From the NCBI GenBank assembly GCA_965247705.1, contig CBDFHV010000069.1, positions 1-64,000 on the forward strand: a stretch of DNA of 64,000 nucleotides. Reading direction: 5' to 3'. Under the pieces are notes generated by a model. That model made no database searches. It saw nothing but the letters and a program-made list of their open reading frames with translations, and was not told the origin of the DNA. A program made the translations under genes and the position numbers. The DNA is from CBDFHV01 sp965247705. Its GTDB lineage: Bacteria; Pseudomonadota; Alphaproteobacteria; Rhodospirillales; CAMCUA01. Of the stretch, positions 34,291-42,904 are shown one piece after another (positions within the stretch are counted from its first letter, which is position 1; every line of letters begins with the position of its first letter).

Positions 34291-35673
34291 TCAGCCGGCC
34301 GCCACCCTGTCGGCCCGTGAGCGGGCGCGCGTGGCCCCCACCCAGTCGCCTAGGCCTTCGAGCGCTTGTGCCGTCTTCACCCAGGTCCCCCGGCCGTGGG
34401 GACGCACTTCTCCGCGTTCGGACAAGAGGCCACGGGCAAGGTCCCAGTATTGCGCCTTCAATGCCGCCTCGATCAGGATCTGGTCGAACAGGTCCCGCTG
34501 GGCATGGCTTCCGCCCAACGCGGGAAAATGGTGGCGCAAGGCGCCGATGCCGTCCACGGCCGTCTCGAAATCGTCCCGGTAATAGGCTCGTATGGCCTCG
34601 CCCAGGGGAAGGGCCACGGACGCGGTGACCGCGGCCCCAGTCTCGCGGGGCGAGGCCGCGTAGGCCCGCATGGAAGACAACAGTTGATCCACCGCCTCGA
34701 AGCGGCCGTCGGCGGCAAGGGCGATCAAGGCGTGCATGTCGGTAAACACCATGGCGCGATCGTCGACCCAATGCTCCGCCGCGTCGGCGAGGGCGCCCCA
34801 GCGGTTGCCCACGTCCACGTCGAGGAAATCCAGGCGCAGCAAGATGGACACGGCGTTCTGGACGTCCAGGTAGAAGGCGTTCTCGTCGGGGCGGATCGCC
34901 CGGTCGTAGGACGCAAGCACGGCGTCGTGGTCGCCCATGTCGAGGGCGAACAGGGCGCCGTGCCACCACAAGTGTCCGCGGAAGGGGCTGCGGTCGTCCC
35001 AGGCGTCCGGCGGGCGGTCGATCCACGCCCGCCCTTCGGCCAGGCGGCCCTGCATCTCCAGCACGTGGGTCACCGCATGCAGGCCCCACAGGTCGTCCCC
35101 GTTCGCTTCCACGGCCTGTCGGCCGAGGGCCTCGGCCTCGGCGTACTCCCGGCTTTCCTCGCGGCCGAAGGCATACATGCCGAGCACGAACCCCCGCCCC
35201 GGGACACCGGCGTCCCAGGCATGGATCACCCGGGCGATGGCATTGCGGATCTCCACCGACCGTCCCATCCAGAACAAGCAGGAGTGTTGCAGCCGCAGGG
35301 CCAGCATGTCCCGGGGATGGGCCACCAGGACGCCTTCCCACAGTGTCACCGCCTTGTCCATGTCCCCTTGGATCCAGGCCCGAAGGGCCGCGAGATGACC
35401 CCGCTCCCGTTCGGTGGCGCCAACCGCCGCCATTTCCGCATGGGCGAGGCTTGCCGCCGCCCGGCCGCGTACCGCCTGGCTGCCCATGAGCATGAACAGG
35501 TATCCCGCCAGGCAATGGCCCATGACGAATTCCGGATCGGCCTCGAGGGCCCTTTTAACGGCGTCGCGAATGGCCGTGCGGTAGGTCAGGTAGTGGGCCA
35601 TTGCCTCGTTGAAGGCATCGGCGGCCGCCGGCTCCGCCGTCGTCAGGGTCAGGCCACGCTCGTCCGTCGCCAT
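34291..35673 (-). CDS. TPR-type protein of the TTC38 family
   Basis: 460 residues, all-helical tetratricopeptide-like repeats, no signal peptide. Conserved stretches such as GHCLAGYLFMLMGSQ, HPRDMLALRLQHSCLFWMG and HAVTHVLEMQGRLAEGRAWI match the TTC38 family found in bacteria and animals, whose biochemical role is unknown. ATG at 35673 is chosen over an earlier in-frame ATG at 35748, which would add a 25-residue leader. Divergent from the esterase gene across a 143-bp gap. Confidence 0.78.
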   Translation of the reverse strand: MATDERGLTLTTAEPAAADAFNEAMAHYLTYRTAIRDAVKRALEADPEFVMGHCLAGYLFMLMGSQAVRGRAAASLAHAEMAAVGATERERGHLAALRAWIQGDMDKAVTLWEGVLVAHPRDMLALRLQHSCLFWMGRSVEIRNAIARVIHAWDAGVPGRGFVLGMYAFGREESREYAEAEALGRQAVEANGDDLWGLHAVTHVLEMQGRLAEGRAWIDRPPDAWDDRSPFRGHLWWHGALFALDMGDHDAVLASYDRAIRPDENAFYLDVQNAVSILLRLDFLDVDVGNRWGALADAAEHWVDDRAMVFTDMHALIALAADGRFEAVDQLLSSMRAYAASPRETGAAVTASVALPLGEAIRAYYRDDFETAVDGIGALRHHFPALGGSHAQRDLFDQILIEAALKAQYWDLARGLLSERGEVRPHGRGTWVKTAQALEGLGDWVGATRARSRADRVAAG

Positions 35674-35816
35674 GGATCGCGCCTCTTCTGGCTGAATTCG
35701 GGGGCGACCAAGGTAGATCAGGCGATGGCGCGGGTCCACGCGCCTCAAGGGGCGCTCGCGACCGCGAAACCGCTCCGCTAAGGTGTCGCCAACCCATCTC
35801 CAATCGGAGCTCCCCC

Positions 35817-36686
35817 ATGTCCACGCCCGTTTTTAGAGACTACGACCAGGAGGCCCTGGACCGGGAATACAACAACATGGCCAAGGTGCCGGGGGCGGCG
35901 GAGATCATGGCCCGTAGCGAGGCGGCCAGCGCCGAGGCCCGGGCTGCCCTCACCTGCCGCCTGGATGTGCCCTATGGGGCCAGCGAAGCGGAGAAGCTGG
36001 ACCTGTTCCTGCCCGACGGCCCGGGGCCCCACCCGGTGATGGTTTACATTCACGGCGGCTATTGGCGAGCCCGGAATCGCCGGGACTTCAGCTTCGTCGC
36101 CCCACCCTTCGTGGCCCGCGGCGTGGCTACGGCGGTGAGCGGCTACGCCCTCTGCCCAGTGGTGAGCATCGACGAACTGGTGCGCCAGTGCCGAGCCGCC
36201 GTCGCCTGGTTGTGGAAGAACGCCGACAGTCTTTCCCTCGATCGCGACCGCCTGTTCGTTTGCGGTCACTCCGCCGGCGGCCACATCGTGGCCATGTGCC
36301 TGGCCACCCCGTGGCGGGAGTTCGATTCGGCCCTGCCCGCGGACCCGATCCGGGGCGCAACGGCCCTCAGCGGCCTTTACGACCTGGAGCCGATTCGGCT
36401 CTGTTTCCTCAACGCCGAGGTTCGCATGTCGGCCCAAGACGCGGCCCGGAACAGCCCGGTCCTGCTCACCCCGGGCAGCACCCCGCCCCTGATCCTCGCC
36501 GTCGGCGGCCTGGAGGGTCCGGAATATCTTCGCCAGACCCGGGACCTGGAAGCGGCCTGGACGCCCCATGGCATAGCGCCCCGGGTCATGGTCCTCGACG
36601 GGGCGGACCACTTCTCCATCCTCGACGAACTGACCGATCCGGCGCGCCCGCTCGCCCGTGCGGTGTTCGCCCAGATCGGCGTCTAG
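35817..36686 (+). CDS. alpha/beta hydrolase, esterase/kynurenine formamidase-like
   Basis: 289 residues. Oxyanion motif YIHGGYWRARN, nucleophile GHSAGG (LFVCGHSAGGHIVAM), and catalytic His in LDGADHFSILDEL. The HGGYW motif is typical of small esterases and of the kynurenine formamidase group. No signal peptide; cytosolic. It ends with a four-base overlap against the convergent oxidoreductase gene. Confidence 0.85.
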   Translation: MSTPVFRDYDQEALDREYNNMAKVPGAAEIMARSEAASAEARAALTCRLDVPYGASEAEKLDLFLPDGPGPHPVMVYIHGGYWRARNRRDFSFVAPPFVARGVATAVSGYALCPVVSIDELVRQCRAAVAWLWKNADSLSLDRDRLFVCGHSAGGHIVAMCLATPWREFDSALPADPIRGATALSGLYDLEPIRLCFLNAEVRMSAQDAARNSPVLLTPGSTPPLILAVGGLEGPEYLRQTRDLEAAWTPHGIAPRVMVLDGADHFSILDELTDPARPLARAVFAQIGV

Positions 36687-37882
36687 AACCTGTCGGGGCT
36701 GTAGGGCGCGACGTCGAGACAGGGCGCGCGCTCGGCGGCGATGTCGCCGATTAGGCGGCCGGTGCCGGGGCCGATGTTGAACCCGCTGTGGCCGTGGCCG
36801 AAGGCGAAGATGACCCGCCGGTGCCGGGGTGAGCGGCCGATCACCGGCAGGTAGTCGGGCGTCACCGGCCGAGCGCCCATCCAGCGGCTTTTGCCCGTAT
36901 CGTCGAGGCCGGGGATGAGCTGCTTGGCGAAACGGCCGACCCGTTCGGCCAAGCGCCAGCGGGGATTGTCCACGCCGGCGGAAAACTCGGCCATGCCGCT
37001 GGCCCGGATACCGTGCTCCATCGGGGTGACGATCATCTTGCGCTCCTGCCACAGCACCGAGATGCGCATGGCGACCCCCGCGTCGGGCATCATCACGTGA
37101 TAGCCCCGTTCGGCGACCAGGGGAACTTGGGTGCCGAGCCCTGCCGCCAGATCCCGCGACCAGATACCGGCGGCCAGCACCACCTGATCGGTCTCGTGGC
37201 GGCCGGCATCGGTGATGATGATGGGCCGGCCCTCGGCGTCGAACGCGAAGCTCAGCGCTTTTTCCCGGCGGATCTCGCCTCCCTTCGCCACGCACAATGC
37301 GGCCAGGGTCTGAACGACCCGCAGGGGATTGAGCAGGTGTCCGGCATCGGGCGCGTAGACCCCGCGCACCGCGATCGGGCCCACCACGGGCTCCATATCG
37401 CGGACCCCGTCGCCGCTCAGCGATTCCAGCGCGATGCCCCGCTTGCGCCGGAATTCGAGACCATACTCGTCCTTCTTGTAGCCGGACTCCGTGCTCCAGA
37501 CGAACAAGCGCCCGTGCTTGGTCAAAAGTTCCGGGGCGCCGGCCTTGGCGATGGGGCCCGTGCGCTCCGGGCGGGTGCAATCCAGATAGCCCCGAAACCA
37601 AGGCAGCAATCGGTTCATGTGGGACCAATGGACGGACAGGGGATGCCGGGGGTCGAGCAGCATCCCCGGCAGCTTGAAGACGACTCCCGGGATGGCGTAG
37701 TGGGCATTGCCGCCCAGGTTGCCGGCGGCGCCAAAAGACGTGTTCTCGCCCGGCCCGTCGGGATCGATCACGCTCACCCTGAATCCCTGGCGCTGCAGAT
37801 AGACGGCACAGCACAGCCCGATGATTCCGGCGCCCACCACCACAACCCGATTTTCGCTTTCGTTCGCCACGGCGCGTCGCAC
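36683..37882 (-). CDS. FAD-dependent D-amino-acid dehydrogenase-like oxidoreductase (DadA family)
   Basis: 399 residues. N-terminal dinucleotide fold VVVVGAGIIGLCCAVYLQRQ, the FAD/substrate region GAAGNLGGNAHYAIPG, and the C-terminal GARPVTPDYLPVIGRSPR and FGHGHSGFNIGPGTGRLI, all characteristic of DadA-type enzymes that deaminate D-amino acids using a quinone acceptor. The substrate may be a D-amino acid or a glycine derivative. Divergent from the HtrA-like gene; the shared 200-bp gap holds a small hairpin (CGCCCC-CGAAA-GGGGCG, 37935-37951). Confidence 0.87.
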   Translation of the reverse strand: MRRAVANESENRVVVVGAGIIGLCCAVYLQRQGFRVSVIDPDGPGENTSFGAAGNLGGNAHYAIPGVVFKLPGMLLDPRHPLSVHWSHMNRLLPWFRGYLDCTRPERTGPIAKAGAPELLTKHGRLFVWSTESGYKKDEYGLEFRRKRGIALESLSGDGVRDMEPVVGPIAVRGVYAPDAGHLLNPLRVVQTLAALCVAKGGEIRREKALSFAFDAEGRPIIITDAGRHETDQVVLAAGIWSRDLAAGLGTQVPLVAERGYHVMMPDAGVAMRISVLWQERKMIVTPMEHGIRASGMAEFSAGVDNPRWRLAERVGRFAKQLIPGLDDTGKSRWMGARPVTPDYLPVIGRSPRHRRVIFAFGHGHSGFNIGPGTGRLIGDIAAERAPCLDVAPYSPDRF

Positions 37883-38082
37883 TCTTAGCCGAATGTGGGC
37901 CGAGATTAGGGACCGTCCCCGACGGGTGCAATGACGCCCCCGAAAGGGGCGATTGACGGCGGGGGATTGCTTGTGTTGGTTTCACGGCATTGACCGGGGT
38001 TCGCGATCCCAGGAGAATCGACGAATCCCCCCGGGCGCCGACCGCCAGGGGCACCACCAATCGGAGGCGGACGACCCACCCC

Positions 38083-39060
38083 ATGGCCGATCCCCAGCGC
38101 CTTCACATTTCTCCGGAGATGCGCCCCAAGCCCGATGACGTGACCTACGATCTGGACCGGGCGCTCTCGTCCGTGGTGTCCCTTCAGGCCCTGGTCCCCG
38201 ACGATGCCTATACCGCCGGCAGCCTGGGCAACGAACGGGCGGGCAATGGCGTCCTCATTCGCGACGACGGGCTGGTGCTGACCATCGGCTATCTGATTAC
38301 CGAGGCGGAGCAGGTCTGGCTGATCGACGAATCCGAGGCTGCCACCGCCGCCCACGTTGTCGCCTACGACCAGCAAACCGGCCTCGGCCTGGTGCAGGCC
38401 CTGGGCCGCCTCAGCGGCCATGCCCTGCCCATGGGCAACTCGGCCGACCTGGCGGTGGGGGACGACGTGGTGGTCGCCGGCCACGGCGGGCGAAGCCACG
38501 CCATCAATGCGGAGGTGATCGCCAAGCGGGAGTTCGCGGGCTACTGGGAATACGTGCTGGACGAGGGCATCTTCACCGCCCCGGCCCACCCCAATTGGGG
38601 CGGCACCGCGGTGATCGGCGCCGACGGCACACTACGTGGCCTGGGGTCCCTCTATGTCCAGCAGACCACCGGCGACGGCGAACCGGAGGAAGGCAACATG
38701 ATCGTTCCCATCGACCTGTTGAAGCCGATCATGGACGACCTGCTGACCCTGGGGCGGGTCAACAAGCCGCCCCGGCCGTGGCTGGGCATGTTGACCACCG
38801 AAATCGACGACAAGCTGGTGGTCGCCTCGGTCAGCGCCGGCGCGCCGGCGGACCAGGCCGATGTGCAAGTCGGCGACGTGGTGTTGGGCGTCGCCGGTCA
38901 TCCGGTCAACGGCCTGGCCAACCTGTTTCGCCGGGTCTGGGCCCAGGGCGAAGCCGGGGTCACCGTGCCCCTGACCGTGCACCGGGACGGGGACACCCTG
39001 GAGATCCCCGTCCTGACCGGCGCCCGCACCGACTTCCTGAAGTCCCCTCGGCTGCACTGA
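38083..39060 (+). CDS. HtrA/DegP-like protein lacking the catalytic triad, with C-terminal PDZ domain
   Basis: 325 residues. The trypsin-like fold is evident in GNGVLIRDDGLVLTIGYLI, DLAVGDDVVVAGHGG and a PDZ domain from about 225 (VVASVSAGAPADQADVQVGD). All three catalytic positions are changed: the His of TNNHV reads TIGYL, the Asp of TDLAVL reads TGLGLV, and GNSGG reads NWGGT. There is no signal peptide. It is therefore probably a non-proteolytic chaperone or scaffold. Start ATG 38083 (MADPQRL) is favoured; an earlier in-frame ATG at 37990 adds a basic leader. Confidence 0.8.
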   Translation: MADPQRLHISPEMRPKPDDVTYDLDRALSSVVSLQALVPDDAYTAGSLGNERAGNGVLIRDDGLVLTIGYLITEAEQVWLIDESEAATAAHVVAYDQQTGLGLVQALGRLSGHALPMGNSADLAVGDDVVVAGHGGRSHAINAEVIAKREFAGYWEYVLDEGIFTAPAHPNWGGTAVIGADGTLRGLGSLYVQQTTGDGEPEEGNMIVPIDLLKPIMDDLLTLGRVNKPPRPWLGMLTTEIDDKLVVASVSAGAPADQADVQVGDVVLGVAGHPVNGLANLFRRVWAQGEAGVTVPLTVHRDGDTLEIPVLTGARTDFLKSPRLH

Positions 39061-39069
39061 AACGGACGG

Positions 39070-39714
39070 TTACGGCTTCGGCTTTTTGCCCTCGGCGGCC
39101 TCGCCGCCATCCCCTTTCGCCGATCGGCGCGGCCACATGAGATTGCGCAGGGTCACCCGGTCGGGCACCCCGGTGACGGTCAGGCCGTTCTGCCGCTGAT
39201 AGGCGGCCACCGCCTGCTCGGTGGCTTTGTCGAAGACGCCGCTGGGCGGGCCGACGAAGTAGCCGTCCGTCGCCAGCTTGGCCTGCACCCGGGCCAGGGT
39301 CTGGCGGTAGAGGATCACGGTTTGGGCCTGGCCTTCGGCCCGCACCACCGGCTCGGCGGCGCGCAGGCGGTCCTTCTCCATGCTGCCAAGCAGGATGACC
39401 AGGCCGCTGGCGAAGCGGTCGTCGGGCCGGGCGCGGCAGAAGTTGGCCAGCAGGCGCGCCAAGTCGGTGGTGTCTTCCCAGGTCAGGATGTCGTAGGTGT
39501 CGTTGCGCAGCAGGTTGTAGGCGCTCACGAATCCGTCGATCCAGCCGCCGAACTCGGCGTAGGTCCATGTCAGGCCCTTGCGCTCCTCCAGGTATCGCGC
39601 GCAGGTGGCGGCGCCGGCTCCCTTGGGCGCGAAGCGATTCTGCTGGTCCGCCGCCTGGGCGCCCGCCGAGGCCACCACAAGGCCCACCACGAGTCCGAGG
39701 GCAAGGGGTTTCAT
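39070..39714 (-). CDS. secreted protein with Rap1a/Tai-like and peptidoglycan-binding domains
   Basis: 214 residues. Signal peptide MKPLALGLVVGLVVASAGAQA. Residues about 30-120 hold a helical Cys-containing region (CARYLEERKGLTWTYAEFGG, NFCRARPDD) resembling Rap1a/Tai immunity-type proteins. Residues about 135-195 are a PG_binding_1 domain (VQAKLATDGYFVGPPSGVFD, AVAAYQRQNGLTVTG). Probably periplasmic and cell-wall associated. Start 39714 gives a clean signal peptide; a start at 39756 would not. Convergent with the HtrA-like gene. Confidence 0.75.
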   Translation of the reverse strand: MKPLALGLVVGLVVASAGAQAADQQNRFAPKGAGAATCARYLEERKGLTWTYAEFGGWIDGFVSAYNLLRNDTYDILTWEDTTDLARLLANFCRARPDDRFASGLVILLGSMEKDRLRAAEPVVRAEGQAQTVILYRQTLARVQAKLATDGYFVGPPSGVFDKATEQAVAAYQRQNGLTVTGVPDRVTLRNLMWPRRSAKGDGGEAAEGKKPKP

Positions 39715-39820
39715 GTCGTCCTCTCGGGTTGTTGACCGGGTTGCCGGAGGGATCATACCAGCGAACAGGTTGCCTGACCCGCCTGTTGCCCTTGGTGGGG
39801 ATCGGGAATGTCCCTTGCCA

Positions 39821-39898
39821 GGAGCGGGCGGGTCTCAGACCCGCCCCTACGCAATCTCGCTCCGGGGCGTAGGGGCCGGTCTCAGACCGGCCCGCTTC
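39821..39898. repeat. composite palindromic repeat (copy B of the GGTCTCAGACC family)
   Basis: Same build as copy A at 16565: GGAGCGGG, palindrome CGGGTCTCAGACCCG, CCCTACGC, spacer, GCGTAGGGG, palindrome CCGGTCTCAGACCGG, ending CCCGCTTC. It lies upstream of the peptidoglycan-binding gene and downstream of the PEP-CTERM gene. Confidence 0.8.
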
Positions 39899-39979
39899 AG
39901 ACGCATTTTCGGCCATCCCTTGAATCGGAAACGGCGGCCCCGAAGGGCCGCCGTCCGTGATCCGTCCTGGTAAAACGAA

Positions 39980-41620
39980 TCAGCCTTGGCGTTTTCTGCG
40001 TCGCAATGCGGCGAGGCCAATGAGGCCCAGTCCGAAGATGCCCAGGCCCGCCGGCTCGGGGACGCCCGTCGTCTGGGCGAAGAGGGCCGACTGTTCGATC
40101 ACGTAGGGGGAGTCCTGGTTGAAAAGAGTTGCCTCCTCGGTGAACGTCGCCGCCACGGCGAAGGCCAGGGGATCGGAGGGATCCAGCCCAAGAGCCGGAT
40201 CGATCCCCAGGACCCTGAAGCCTTCCACGTCGAAGAAACCCTCGGCGTCGAAGTCGATGATCGCGCCCGGCCCGAAGCTTCCGACCAACGCAAATACGTC
40301 CGCCGGGTTAAGGGCGAATACGTCGTAGATCTCGTCGTCGTCTCCCGCCAGGTCCGGCAGCAGGATGGTGTCGAAGAAGCCGGGACCGTCGAGGATCTCG
40401 AAATCGTAGCCGATGATCGCGCCCTCCGTCGGCGGGTCGAGGACCACGGGCTGGTTCAAGTTGACGAAGAACTCGAAACAGAAATTGCCGCCCGGATCCG
40501 ACGCGCAAAGGTCGTCCACGTTGGTCGGCAGTTCGACGTACTCGAAAAGTCCCTCGTCGCCCATGGCGAAGGTCTGCACATCGAGCGTATAGGTACCGGC
40601 CTCATTGTGGAATCCTTCGTAGCCTTCGCCTTCGCCGCCATCGAACAGGGCAAAGTCATCGAACCCGCCGCCGCCTTCGCCAAACAGGGCCAGGTTGACG
40701 TGGCCGCTGTCGGGAACGATGCCGACGATGCGCACCTTGTTGTCGCCGTCGTCGACGGGCTCATCCTCGTTCACGATCGGGAATGGGAAGTCGCCATCAC
40801 CGGGGATGTCGATACCACCCCCGTCGAAATCGTCATCGAAGTCCTCGCCCAGCAGGGTACCGTCATCGGCGAACCAGCCGATGATGGCATCGACGGGTGG
40901 CAGCAGGCCCTCATCCCCAGCCACCACTAAGGGGTCAGGGGGTTCGAGGTCGAAGATCGCGCTGGCTGTGATCTCGGCGACAAAGACCTCGCCGGGTGTG
41001 CCCTGGAACTGCACGAAATCCACATCGCAGCCGCCGGTTTTCCCACCAAAAAATCCGCAGCCGGCATGGTCGCCAATCTGAACCAAGCCAAAGTATAGAC
41101 TATCGTTGCCGTGGGGGTCCCCGGTATCGTCGTCAAGACCGTCGAAGTTCTCGTCCGAATCGTCGCTCACCGTGACGACGGCGTCGCCTGCGCCATCGAC
41201 GGCACCGAACGCGATAGCGAGTTCTCCTGGGAAGAATGCCTCCGTGGCAGGGGAAGCACCGAGCGAAAATCCATCCGACGATACGGTATCCGGGGGAGAA
41301 CCGACCACGGCAATGAAGGGGGTTCCCTCGCCGAAACCAGTGGGAATTACGTGGGTGGGAAAGGTGCCCGGTGTGAATTCCGGGTCATCTCCACCTTTAT
41401 CGAAGATGCCGCCGAAGAGCTTCCTGTCGAAGAGTAGGCCGGCGGCCGGGTTGAAGCCTTCGAGAATCCCGTCGAACGACCCGACGCCCGGAGCGAGGAC
41501 CTCTATGTCGCCAAAGACGTTATTGGGTTCGCCAGCTTCGGGCACCGCCATGGCGGGCGCGCCAAAGCCCAACATGCCGACCAGGGCGGTCGACACGCAC
41601 AACTGTGTTTTCAGGGTCAT
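39980..41620 (-). CDS. large acidic PEP-CTERM protein
   Basis: 546 residues. Signal peptide TLKTQLCVSTALVGMLGFG, a long Asp/Gly/Phe-rich body (SDDSDENFDGLDDDTGD, DFDDDFDGGGIDIPGDGD) and a C-terminal sorting signal GVPEPAGLGIFGLGLIGLAA followed by RRRK. PEP-CTERM proteins are cut by an exosortase and placed on or outside the outer membrane, often with exopolysaccharide. The Asp-rich runs suggest calcium binding. No exosortase gene is in the window. ATG 41620 gives a standard signal peptide; an in-frame TTG at 41638 precedes it. Confidence 0.88.
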   Translation of the reverse strand: MTLKTQLCVSTALVGMLGFGAPAMAVPEAGEPNNVFGDIEVLAPGVGSFDGILEGFNPAAGLLFDRKLFGGIFDKGGDDPEFTPGTFPTHVIPTGFGEGTPFIAVVGSPPDTVSSDGFSLGASPATEAFFPGELAIAFGAVDGAGDAVVTVSDDSDENFDGLDDDTGDPHGNDSLYFGLVQIGDHAGCGFFGGKTGGCDVDFVQFQGTPGEVFVAEITASAIFDLEPPDPLVVAGDEGLLPPVDAIIGWFADDGTLLGEDFDDDFDGGGIDIPGDGDFPFPIVNEDEPVDDGDNKVRIVGIVPDSGHVNLALFGEGGGGFDDFALFDGGEGEGYEGFHNEAGTYTLDVQTFAMGDEGLFEYVELPTNVDDLCASDPGGNFCFEFFVNLNQPVVLDPPTEGAIIGYDFEILDGPGFFDTILLPDLAGDDDEIYDVFALNPADVFALVGSFGPGAIIDFDAEGFFDVEGFRVLGIDPALGLDPSDPLAFAVAATFTEEATLFNQDSPYVIEQSALFAQTTGVPEPAGLGIFGLGLIGLAALRRRKRQG

Positions 41621-42056
41621 TTTCCATCTCAACAGCAAGAGCCAAAGTTTCGTTCATTTGCCCCCGCCGCCGACAAGGGGGTCGGAAACGGGGCGGGCGC
41701 TGTGCCTGTGAGATGTTGTGCAAGAGACGGGCCAACTCGATAAGTTGTTGAAATAAAAGGATTACAAAATATCGCACCAAAATTTTCCCGTCCCAACTGT
41801 CAAGTATCCCGACACCAGGGGGCTCGCCGGGACCCTTCGTCGCCCCTACCCGAACGGATAATAGTGTTAAAAATCAATTACTAAGGCCTCCCTCGGCGGG
41901 TGAGGGCCATGGTGATCAAAATTCCGACACCGGGTCACCGGGGACGGGGGCGCCAATCCCCGGTCTTAGGTCGTTTCCGTTGAATTGCAGTGTGTTATCA
42001 TGCATCTCCCGAACGTAAGGCAATCCGACAGAGGCGATGGGAGGCGCCGCGAGCCG
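41621..42056. other. AT-rich divergent control region
   Basis: 436 bp between the PEP-CTERM gene (minus) and the GNAT gene (plus). Richer in A and T than its surroundings at 41740-41890. On the minus strand TTGACA occurs at 41803-41798, but no -10 box at the right spacing follows. No coding frame is supported. Promoters for both flanking genes must lie here. Confidence 0.4.
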
Positions 42057-42662
42057 ATGGCACAGAGCCGAACACCGTGGAAGCCGGGAAAGCGGTTGCG
42101 GCTGCGCACGCCGCGCTACGAATTGCGGTCCCTGGGGCCCGAGAACGTGGACCAAAAGATCGTTGACTGGCTGCAGGACCCGGAAGTGGTGGAAACCCTC
42201 AACGTCCCCGCCGAGGCCCGGGCGCTCAAGGACATCGCCAACTACATGCGCCGGTTCAACAACCGCAACAGCTTCGGCCTCGGCGTCTATTTCCGCTCGA
42301 CCGGGATTCTGGTCGGCTTCTATGCGGTCTACCTGGACTTCAAGAACAAGCTCGCCAACACCAACGTGGTGATCGGCGACAAAAGCCACTGGGGCAAAAG
42401 CGCGGTCCTGGAAACCCGCGCCGCCATCCTCGATTTCCTGTTCGACACGATGGGGGTTCACAAGGTCTGCGGCAATCCCTTCGCCCGCAATTTTCCAGCC
42501 GTGTTCAACTACAAGGCCCAGGGCTTCCAATGCGAAGGCGTCCTCAGGCAACACCGGATGACCAGGGATGGAAACCGGCTGGATCAACTGCTGTTCGGCA
42601 TTCTGGCCACCGAATGGCAGGACCGGCGCAGCGTTCCGGCCGCCCGCGGGGGGCTGACGTGA
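42057..42662 (+). CDS. GNAT-family N-acetyltransferase
   Basis: 201 residues of the RimJ/RimL type GNAT fold: an early RLRTPRYELRSLGPENVDQK strand and helix, and the acetyl-CoA-binding segment GDKSHWGKSAVLETRAAILD, followed by KVCGNPFARNFPAVFNYKAQ. Such enzymes near acyl carrier proteins often modify sugars. ATG at 42057 has GGGAGG twelve bases upstream. Its stop overlaps the GTG of the carrier protein, starting a three-gene coupled unit. Confidence 0.83.
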   Translation: MAQSRTPWKPGKRLRLRTPRYELRSLGPENVDQKIVDWLQDPEVVETLNVPAEARALKDIANYMRRFNNRNSFGLGVYFRSTGILVGFYAVYLDFKNKLANTNVVIGDKSHWGKSAVLETRAAILDFLFDTMGVHKVCGNPFARNFPAVFNYKAQGFQCEGVLRQHRMTRDGNRLDQLLFGILATEWQDRRSVPAARGGLT

Positions 42663-42895
42663 GCGCCACCCTCGACCGGGCCCGCGCGCTGCTGGCCGAG
42701 GCCCTGGAAATCGGCCCCTCGAACATCGGCGACGACGCCTCCATCGACACCGAGGATCGGTGGGACAGCCTGGCCCATCTACGCATCATCGAGGCCGTGG
42801 AGTCCCAGCTTGGCCACGAACTGGGTCCGGACGCCATCGTCGGCATCACGTCGCTGCGCGACGTGGCCGCGGCCCTCGACGGTTCGGCCGCCTGA
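42659..42895 (+). CDS. acyl carrier protein
   Basis: 78 residues from a GTG overlapping the GNAT stop. The phosphopantetheine serine lies in DTEDRWDSLAHLRIIEAVES; helix II and III follow, with GITSLRDVAAALDG. It would carry an acyl group delivered by the PaaK-like ligase encoded next and hand it to a transferase, perhaps the GNAT protein. Not the housekeeping fatty-acid ACP, which is more acidic at helix II. Confidence 0.87.
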   Translation: MSATLDRARALLAEALEIGPSNIGDDASIDTEDRWDSLAHLRIIEAVESQLGHELGPDAIVGITSLRDVAAALDGSAA

Positions 42896-42904
42896 TCCCA
42901 TCGG

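Noticed and set aside
35778..38084. Long antisense frame (768 codons) over the esterase, oxidoreductase and HtrA-like genes
   Set aside because: Composition is a GC-rich shadow; the domains of the true genes lie in other frames.
41761..41803. TTGACA as a promoter of the PEP-CTERM gene
   Set aside because: No -10 hexamer at 16-18 bp spacing; the nearest TATTTT-like stretch is about 26 bp away.
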